Assembly (NCBI GenBank): GCA_015062655.1
Contig: SUUG01000008.1
Coordinates: forward strand, 1 to 64,000
DNA length: 64,000 nt
Direction of reading: 5' to 3'
DNA from: Coriobacteriaceae bacterium
GTDB taxonomy: Bacteria; Actinomycetota; Coriobacteriia; Coriobacteriales; Coriobacteriaceae
The position numbers and the translations under genes were made by a program. This document shows, one piece after another, positions 58,574-64,000 of this stretch. Positions within the stretch are counted from its first letter, which is position 1. The number at the start of each line of letters is the position of its first letter. Under the pieces are notes generated by a model. The model saw only the letters and a program-made list of their open reading frames with translations, was not told where the DNA came from and searched no databases.

Positions 58574-59470
58574 ATGGCACTCGGAGCATACGTAACCAAG
58601 TTCACGGCCAAGCTCGATCAGATCATCGAGCGCGAGACGCTGACAGCCGACCTCAACATGAACGGCGACCTCCTCGGGGAGTTCGCCGATTCCGGTGAGA
58701 TCAAGGTCGCGAAGCTGTCCATGGACGGCCTCGCCAACTACGACCGCGCCAAGGGGTTCGTCCCCGGCAACGTCTCCACCGACTGGGAGACGTTCAAGCT
58801 GCGCCACGACCGCGCCCGCGAGTTCGAGGTGGACGCCATCGACGACGAGGAGCGCGCCGCCGTGCTCTCCGCGAACCTCATGGCGGAGTTCGAGCGCACC
58901 AAGGTCATCCCCGAGGTCGACGCGGTCCGATTCGCGACCATCGCGACCAACGCGGGCGGCACCGCCGCGGCGAAGGTGGCAACCCCCGCCGAGGCGCTCA
59001 AGGCGCTGCTCGCCGGAGAGCAGGCGGTGGAGGACGCGGGGGCCGACCTGTCCCAGTGCGTCCTGTACTGCACCTCGGCCTTCAAGGGCCTGATCCGTCA
59101 GGCCCAGCCCTACCGCCTCGATCAGGGCGCCGACCCCAACGGGTCGTTCAAGACGTTCGACGAGATGAAGCTCGTGACCGTCCCCTCCGCGCGCTTCCAG
59201 ACCAAATTCGACCTGCTCGACGGCACCACGTCCGGCCAGAACGCGGGCGGCTTCAAGCCCGCCGCCGACGCCAAGGCCATCGACTTCCTGATCGTGCACC
59301 CCTCGGCCGTGGCCGCCATCCAGCGCCACGAGAAGCTGCGCTACTTCGCGCCGGACGCCAACCAGAGCAAGGACGCGCACCTGTGGCAGTACCGCCTCTA
59401 CCACGACCTGCTCGTGTACGAGGCCAAGAAGCCGCTGATCTACGCCCACACCGCCTCCGCGAAGGCGTAA
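58574..59470 (+). CDS. Major capsid protein
   Basis: 298 residues. The N-terminal YVTKFTAKLDQIIERETLTA, central VPGNVSTDWETFKLRHDRAR then EFEVDAIDDEER, and C-terminal IDFLIVHPSAVAAIQRHEKL are typical of HK97-fold siphophage capsid proteins. It follows the scaffold by 21 bp. Confidence 0.85.
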   Translation: MALGAYVTKFTAKLDQIIERETLTADLNMNGDLLGEFADSGEIKVAKLSMDGLANYDRAKGFVPGNVSTDWETFKLRHDRAREFEVDAIDDEERAAVLSANLMAEFERTKVIPEVDAVRFATIATNAGGTAAAKVATPAEALKALLAGEQAVEDAGADLSQCVLYCTSAFKGLIRQAQPYRLDQGADPNGSFKTFDEMKLVTVPSARFQTKFDLLDGTTSGQNAGGFKPAADAKAIDFLIVHPSAVAAIQRHEKLRYFAPDANQSKDAHLWQYRLYHDLLVYEAKKPLIYAHTASAKA

Positions 59471-59472
59471 GC

Positions 59473-59829
59473 ATGGAGCCGGAGGTCACGTACACGGAGA
59501 TGACCGCCGCCCTGGGCGACGGCATCACCGAGGAGGCGTTCGCGGAGTGCCTGCCGCACGCGGTGGCGGCGGTGCGCGAGGTCACGTGGCCCAACGCCCC
59601 CGCCACCGAGGGGCAGCGCGCGGCGTGGAAGCGGGCCGTCATGGCCGCGCTCCTCGCCGACGCGCGGGGCGGCTCCACCCACGGCGCCGGTACGGGAGGG
59701 TTCTCGATCGGCTCGTACTCGGTCTCGGGCGGCACCGCCGCCGCCGAGGCCCGCGGGGCCGTGAGGGACGCCGTGGTGCGGGAGCTGGCGGGCAGCGGCC
59801 TGCTGTACATGGGGCTGGGGGAGCTATGA
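59473..59829 (+). CDS. Head-tail connector (putative)
   Basis: 118 residues, two bases after the capsid stop. The helical N-terminus (FAECLPHAVAAVREVTWPNA) and the loop GGFSIGSYSVSGG resemble adaptor proteins at the portal ring. It overlaps the next ATG. Confidence 0.7.
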   Translation: MEPEVTYTEMTAALGDGITEEAFAECLPHAVAAVREVTWPNAPATEGQRAAWKRAVMAALLADARGGSTHGAGTGGFSIGSYSVSGGTAAAEARGAVRDAVVRELAGSGLLYMGLGEL

Positions 59830-60152
59830 CGCCCATCCCCCTGCACCTGCTCCCGTCCACCATGACGTGGAGGGCGCCCGTCGAGGGCGACTTCGGCGGC
59901 GAGTACGGGCCGGAGGAGACCACGGAGCGCGTGCGCTTCGAGCTGGCCGACCCCCGCACCGCGAGCGACTACGGGCGGCACGAGGCGACGACCGGGCGCA
60001 TCTGGATCGACGCGGCCAACAGCGCGGGCGGCGTGCCGCCCGTGGGGTCCATCGTCCGTATCGACGGCGGCCCCGAGATGGCCGTGCGCAGGGTCGCGCC
60101 CTACCACGGCTCAGGCGGGCGCCTGCACCACACCGAGCTGGAGGTGGGCTAG
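59826..60152 (+). CDS. Minor capsid/head-tail stopper protein
   Basis: 108 residues, beta-rich. LLPSTMTWRAPVEGDFGGEY and the final RRVAPYHGSGGRLHHTELEV match the phage minor capsid 1 family (PF10665-like). Confidence 0.75.
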   Translation: MTPIPLHLLPSTMTWRAPVEGDFGGEYGPEETTERVRFELADPRTASDYGRHEATTGRIWIDAANSAGGVPPVGSIVRIDGGPEMAVRRVAPYHGSGGRLHHTELEVG

Positions 60153-60530
60153 GTGCTCAGGGTCAGCATCGCGTCGGACCTCGCGCCGCTGCTCATGGCG
60201 ATGGACTCCGCCGCGGCGGGGGACGCGCTGGAGCTGCTGACCGTGACCGTCGAGGAGGACATGCGGCCCTACGTCAAGCACGACACGGGCCGTCTGGAGG
60301 AGTCGGCGCGCAAAAACAGCGACTTCCGGGGCGGGCGCATCGTGTACACGGCGGTGGACGAGGAGACCGGCGAGGACTACGCGGCGGCGGCCTACGAGGA
60401 CCCGCGCGTCGGGGAGCACGGCGACCAGAACGATAAGGCGACGGCGCACTGGGCCGAGGCCGCGTCGAACGACAGGTCGGAGGAATGGGCCGAGCTGCTG
60501 GCCCAAGCGATGATCAAGGAGATGTCATGA
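60153..60530 (+). CDS. Minor capsid 2/HK97 gp10-like tail-completion protein
   Basis: 125 residues from GTG directly after the previous stop. It has the pattern MRPYVKHDTGRLEESARKNS, then YAAAAYEDPRVGEHGDQNDK and HWAEAASNDRSEEWAELLAQ, typical of siphophage gp10/minor capsid proteins. It overlaps the following gene by 4 bp. Confidence 0.8.
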   Translation: MLRVSIASDLAPLLMAMDSAAAGDALELLTVTVEEDMRPYVKHDTGRLEESARKNSDFRGGRIVYTAVDEETGEDYAAAAYEDPRVGEHGDQNDKATAHWAEAASNDRSEEWAELLAQAMIKEMS

Positions 60531-60925
60531 GGGTGCCGGACATCCTGAGGGCGGTCCGTGACGAGCTGAGATCCGCCGGGCTGGGGCCGCTGTACATGCG
60601 GCGGCTCGGCGCCTTGGACGGGCGCGAGGGCATCGTCATCCGCCCGGGGGCGGCGCGCGTGCTCAGCCGCTACATCGACGGCAGCGCGGACATGGAGATG
60701 CCGGTGCGCGTCATCTGCAAGCGCCGCGAGGCCGTGAGGGCCATGGCTGACGCCGAGGACGCAGCCGACGCCCTGTCGCTCGCGGTGGTCACGGCCGGCG
60801 GCGAGACGGCGGTCATCACGTGCGAGGCCGAGCGGGCGCGTGAGCTGGAGCTGTCAGACGCGGAGTACAGCGTCTGGGAGGCCACCGCGACCGCCCGGTA
60901 CGAGATCAAGCCAACCAACCAGTGA
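60527..60925 (+). CDS. Minor capsid 3/tail terminator-like protein
   Basis: 132 residues with an alpha/beta pattern (VPDILRAVRDELRSAGLGPL, then VRVICKRREAVRAMADAEDA, then EYSVWEATATARYEI), as in tail terminators of this phage class (PF12691-like). Confidence 0.75.
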   Translation: MRVPDILRAVRDELRSAGLGPLYMRRLGALDGREGIVIRPGAARVLSRYIDGSADMEMPVRVICKRREAVRAMADAEDAADALSLAVVTAGGETAVITCEAERARELELSDAEYSVWEATATARYEIKPTNQ

Positions 60926-60936
60926 GGAGAGACGAT

Positions 60937-61425
60937 ATGAAGCTCACACGCAACCTGTTCATCCCGGCGCTCGACGTGAGCACCGGCGGCAAGGGCGAGT
61001 TCGTGGCCATCGACAAGTCGACGGTGTTCGAGTTCGCATGGAACCCCAACACGGAGACCTACAGCTACATCTGCAACAAGAACGACAGCAACGAGGTCAC
61101 GGGCTACGCGCCGACCATGGGCCAGGAGATCGTGCTCGACAACTCCAACCCCATGTACTCGTTCCTGCAGCCGAAGTTCATGGCCATGCCCACGGGCAGC
61201 GACTGCAACATCCCGTGCCTGCTCATCGAGCCGGACATGACCACGGGCAAGCCCACGGTGGGGCGCCTGTGGAAGGAGGCCACCGTCGTGCCGGACACGC
61301 TCAACACCGTCGACGGCAAGCTCGCCTTCACCATCAACTTCAACGGCGACCCGACCCCGGGCACGGTCGCCATCTCCGGCGGCAAGATCACGTTCAAGGA
61401 GGGCGCCTCCGGCGCCGGGGCGTAA
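60937..61425 (+). CDS. Major tail (tube) protein
   Basis: 162 residues, GAGGAGAG upstream. LFIPALDVSTGGKGEFVAID, VTGYAPTMGQEIVLDNSNP and a C-terminal Gly-rich strand region resemble phage tail-tube proteins. It is followed by a strong hairpin, as in many phages where high tail-tube expression is set by a terminator behind it. Confidence 0.8.
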   Translation: MKLTRNLFIPALDVSTGGKGEFVAIDKSTVFEFAWNPNTETYSYICNKNDSNEVTGYAPTMGQEIVLDNSNPMYSFLQPKFMAMPTGSDCNIPCLLIEPDMTTGKPTVGRLWKEATVVPDTLNTVDGKLAFTINFNGDPTPGTVAISGGKITFKEGASGAGA

Positions 61426-61444
61426 GGCAGCGTGACGCCCGGCC

Positions 61445-61487
61445 GAAAATCCCCCTCGCAGGTCAACCGACAGCGAGGGGGATTTTC
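61445..61487 (+). terminator. 15-bp perfect hairpin after the tail-tube gene
   Basis: GAAAATCCCCCTCGC and its exact complement flank a 13-nt loop, ending in TTTTCC. The 3' arm contains AGGGGG, the only ribosome site for the next gene two bases beyond. It therefore may be both a terminator and a translation lock. Confidence 0.75.
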
Positions 61488-61488
61488 C

Positions 61489-61842
61489 ATGGCCCGACCC
61501 ATTTACACCATCAAGGTGGCCAAGGCGTTCGAGGCGGCCGCCAAGGAGCAGGACTTCGAGGCGCGGTACCGCGCGAAGCACAAGGCGCTCGCCGACGTGC
61601 TGGGCGCCGACGAGATGGAGGCGTACGGCGTGGCGCAGTCGTTCGGCGAGTGCGACCTCGCCGCGCTCGAGAAGGCGTTCGCGGAGGTCAAGGCCGAGTA
61701 CGAGGCCCCCATGGCGGAGGCCCAGGGCAGCGAGATCGACCGCATCGCGGCGCAGCTCGAGCGCATCCCGACGGACAAGATACAGGCGCTGGACGCGCTG
61801 CTCAGCAGGCCGCGCGGGCGCCAGGGCTTCCGGGCGCTGTGA
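61489..61842 (+). CDS. Tail assembly chaperone-like protein
   Basis: 117 residues between the tail-tube gene and the Gp15 gene, the usual place of the tail assembly chaperone. It is helical and charged (AKAFEAAAKEQDFEARYRAK, then DRIAAQLERIPTDKIQALDA). The start ATG lies next to the hairpin. It overlaps the Gp15 gene by 4 bp, GTGA. Confidence 0.7.
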   Translation: MARPIYTIKVAKAFEAAAKEQDFEARYRAKHKALADVLGADEMEAYGVAQSFGECDLAALEKAFAEVKAEYEAPMAEAQGSEIDRIAAQLERIPTDKIQALDALLSRPRGRQGFRAL

Positions 61843-62414
61843 TCGACCTCGCGGCCGATATCGCGGCGGGAGAGTCCCCGCTGCAGACGGCCCTCGTCGT
61901 GGACGGGGCCGAGGTGCCCGTTGACACAGGGTTCCGGGCGTGGCTGCGCTTCGGTCGCGCGTTGGGCGAGCACGGCGTGGCCGACCCGCGCGTGCTGCTC
62001 GGCCCCGCCCCCGCCGGGTGGGTCGGGGCGGCCGTGGCGTTCTACCTGGACGAGCAGCCCGTCCCGCGCCCGAGGGCCGGTGGCGGCAGGCGGGCGGTCG
62101 ACTTCGACGCGGACGCGCCGCTCATACTGGCGGCCTTCCGCCAAGCCTACGGCATCGACCTAGCCGACCCGGGGACGGCCATGCACTGGCACGTGTTCCT
62201 CGCGCTCTTCCGCGCCCTCCCCGCCGACACCCTCATGGCGCAGGTCATGGGGTGGCGCACGTGGAGCGAGGCGGACGAGCGGCGCAGGCCCGAGACGGCG
62301 GCGAGGGAGCGGCGGGACGCGTGGGCGCTCCCGTCCATGACGGATGACGAGATGGCCGAGGCGCTGGCCTATCAGGCCCACTGGCTCGGCGGGGACGCGG
62401 ACACGGAGGTGTAG
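61839..62414 (+). CDS. Phage Gp15 protein
   Basis: 191 residues from GTG. DFDADAPLILAAFRQAYGID, then MHWHVFLALFRALPADTLMA and MGWRTWSEAD are hallmarks of the bacteriophage Gp15 family found just before tape-measure genes in A118/TP901-like phages. Its role is in tail assembly. Confidence 0.85.
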   Translation: MIDLAADIAAGESPLQTALVVDGAEVPVDTGFRAWLRFGRALGEHGVADPRVLLGPAPAGWVGAAVAFYLDEQPVPRPRAGGGRRAVDFDADAPLILAAFRQAYGIDLADPGTAMHWHVFLALFRALPADTLMAQVMGWRTWSEADERRRPETAARERRDAWALPSMTDDEMAEALAYQAHWLGGDADTEV

Positions 62415-62417
62415 CGG

Positions 62418-64000
62418 ATGGCCAAGGGCAAGGTGCTGATCGAGGTGCTCGCCGACGTCGGCAAGGCCAAGGGCGCGATCGACGGCCTGGCCGGCAAGGT
62501 CAAGGGGATCGGCGAGGCGGTCGCGGCCGGCGCCGCGGCGGCCGGTGCCGCCGTGGTGGGCGTCGGCGCGGCGGCGCTCAGCGCGTACAAGGACTACGAG
62601 CAGCTGGTGGGCGGCGTGGACACGCTCTTCGGGGCCGCGTCCGGCAGGCTGCAGCAGTACGCGGCCGACGCCTACAGGACGGCGGGCATGAGCGCCAACC
62701 AGTACATGCAGCAGGCCACCAGCTTCTCGGCCTCGCTCATCTCCTCGGTCGGCGGGGACACGGCGCACGCGGCGGACCTCGCCAACGTGGCCATGACCTC
62801 GATGGCGGACAACGTCAACAAGATGGGCAGCAGCATGACGGACGTGCAGAACGCCTACCAGGGCTTCGCCAAGCAGAACTACTCCATGCTGGACAACCTC
62901 AAGCTCGGCTACGGCGGCACCCAGGAGGAGATGCGGCGCCTCATAGACGACGCCAACAAGCTCCGCGAGGCCAACGGGCAGGCAGGCGACCTCACCATCG
63001 ACAAGTTCGGCGACGTGGTGCAGGCCATCGACGAGGTGCAGAGGCACATGGGCATCGCCGGCGCCACGGCCGAGGAGGCCATGGGAACCATCGAGGGCAG
63101 CGTCAACATGGCGCAGGCTGCGTGGGGGAACTGGCTCGCGGGCCTCGGCAGGTCGGACGCCGACATGGGCGAGCTGACCGACCAGCTGCTGGAGGCCGTG
63201 GGGGCGGTGGCGGAGAACGTGGCGCCCCGCGTGGCGAAGATCGGGCAGGCGATCTTGGAGAACCTGCCCGGCGCGCTGTCCGGCATTGCGGATACGCTCG
63301 GCCCGATCATCTCCGAGGCGCTGGCGGGCGCGTGGAACGGGGCCGTCGCGTTCCTCGGGTCACTCGGCATCGAGCTCCCGGAGATGGACGCCGAGGACAT
63401 CACCGGCGCGATCGACGGCATCAAGGGCGCCTTGCAGGACTTCGCGGATGTCGCCGGTCCGATAGTGACGACGGTCATCAACGTGGCGGCGGATGCGGTC
63501 AAGGTGCTTGCCGACAATATCGACATCGTGGTTCCCGTGGTCGCGGGGCTCGCGGCGGCGTTCTTGGCGGTCGCGGCCGCCCAAGGCGTCATCCAGATCA
63601 TTACAGCGCTCGGAGTCGCCATCGGCTTCATCGCGTCCCCCATCGGCATCGTCGTGGTTGCCATCGCCGCCGTGGTGGCGGCCATCGTCGCGCTCATGAC
63701 CAACGCCGGCGGGTGCCGGGACTTCATCATGGCCGTCATATCGGCCGTCGGTGCGGCCATATCCGGCTTCGCCGCTGGCGTCGTGCAGTTCTTCACGGTC
63801 GATGTCCCAGGCGCGATCACGTCCCTGGGAGAGTGGTTCATGGGGCTCGGGGCGACCATCGGCGGGGCGCTCCTCGGTGCGATAACCGCTGTTGGCGGGT
63901 TCGTCACCGACATGGCGAGCAAGGCCCTTGAGGCCGGTTCGGGGTTCATCTCGAACATCGGTTCCGGCCTCGCCAACCTCGCGTCGTCGGTCGGCGGCAA
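62418..64000 (+). CDS. Tape measure protein (3' end outside window)
   Basis: The frame is open for 527 codons to the window edge. It starts KVLIEVLADVGKAKGAIDGL; the YEQLVGGVDTLFG block and ANQYMQQATSFSASLISSVG are conserved in siphophage tape measures. Hydrophobic segments follow (ALGVAIGFIASPIGIVVVAI, VAAIVALMTNAGG). It sets tail length and forms part of the DNA channel. Confidence 0.93.
   Translation, partial: MAKGKVLIEVLADVGKAKGAIDGLAGKVKGIGEAVAAGAAAAGAAVVGVGAAALSAYKDYEQLVGGVDTLFGAASGRLQQYAADAYRTAGMSANQYMQQATSFSASLISSVGGDTAHAADLANVAMTSMADNVNKMGSSMTDVQNAYQGFAKQNYSMLDNLKLGYGGTQEEMRRLIDDANKLREANGQAGDLTIDKFGDVVQAIDEVQRHMGIAGATAEEAMGTIEGSVNMAQAAWGNWLAGLGRSDADMGELTDQLLEAVGAVAENVAPRVAKIGQAILENLPGALSGIADTLGPIISEALAGAWNGAVAFLGSLGIELPEMDAEDITGAIDGIKGALQDFADVAGPIVTTVINVAADAVKVLADNIDIVVPVVAGLAAAFLAVAAAQGVIQIITALGVAIGFIASPIGIVVVAIAAVVAAIVALMTNAGGCRDFIMAVISAVGAAISGFAAGVVQFFTVDVPGAITSLGEWFMGLGATIGGALLGAITAVGGFVTDMASKALEAGSGFISNIGSGLANLASSVGG

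Noticed and set aside
57755..59449. 564-codon minus-strand frame
   Set aside because: It is antisense to scaffold and major capsid genes and has no homology-like features.

Overview
High-GC, actinobacterial-looking chromosome. The GC-rich codon use, a Desulfovibrio-type cytochrome c maturation cluster, a GalNAc-type PTS remnant and a YSIRK/Rib surface protein together point to a gut Coriobacteriia member, perhaps Collinsella. This is inference from gene content; there is no rRNA in the window. About half of the sequence is accessory DNA.

Layout. (1) 1-3.0 kb: the N-terminal 992 residues of a large YSIRK-signal surface protein on the minus strand, running off the left edge. (2) 3.2-7.4 kb: a graveyard of truncated genes (BAAT hydrolase tail, DUF2200-like head, TetR tail, frameshifted response regulator) around one intact RclA-like flavin disulfide reductase. 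(3) 7.6-9.3 kb: a lower-GC Rieske/flavin-reductase/rubredoxin fusion with its own terminator. (4) 9.6-21 kb: a GNAT gene and then a mobile defence island. The island holds a decayed prophage scaffold and tail piece, an AAA ATPase plus subtilisin-like protease pair, a truncated LlaJI nuclease abutting a frameshifted relaxase, and a BcgI-like restriction-modification system whose specificity gene is split by a (GA)13 tract. An excisionase-like gene follows, beside initiator tRNA-fMet. (5) 21.4-27.7 kb: minus-strand genes ccmE, ccmF, ccmA, ccmB, ccmC and a ccmD-like gene for heme delivery to c-type cytochromes; CcmE is of the Cys-xxx-Tyr type. (6) 27.8-36.6 kb: housekeeping genes coaX, tilS, a YycJ-like metallo-beta-lactamase-fold protein, Hsp20, a membrane-anchored unknown, a cysteine desulfurase and a phosphosugar mutase, separated by repeat-rich intergenic DNA. 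(7) 36.6-38.0 kb: two inverted copies of a ~190 bp repeat flanking the tail of a PTS IID gene.

(8) 38.05 kb to the end: a prophage next to tRNA-Lys(UUU). It begins with integrase, a small membrane protein, an HsdR-N-like protein and a CI-like repressor on the minus strand. An operator region and a Cro-like gene come next, followed by rightward early genes (excisionase-like HTH, PD-(D/E)xK resolvase-like protein, RecT/Bet, DUF1351, SSB, replication protein, many tiny ORFs, a ParB-methylase fusion). The late genes are a fused small/large terminase, portal, a minor capsid protein ending in a polymorphic-toxin type 50 domain with two small companions, scaffold, major capsid, connectors, tail tube, Gp15 and tape measure (cut by the right edge). 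The structural set resembles siphophages of the A118/SPP1 minor-capsid type.

The strongest candidates for new biology are the GA-tract-split restriction specificity gene, the capsid-toxin fusion with putative immunity genes, the single-chain Rieske oxygenase, the AAA/S8 protease pair and several undescribed palindromic intergenic repeats.
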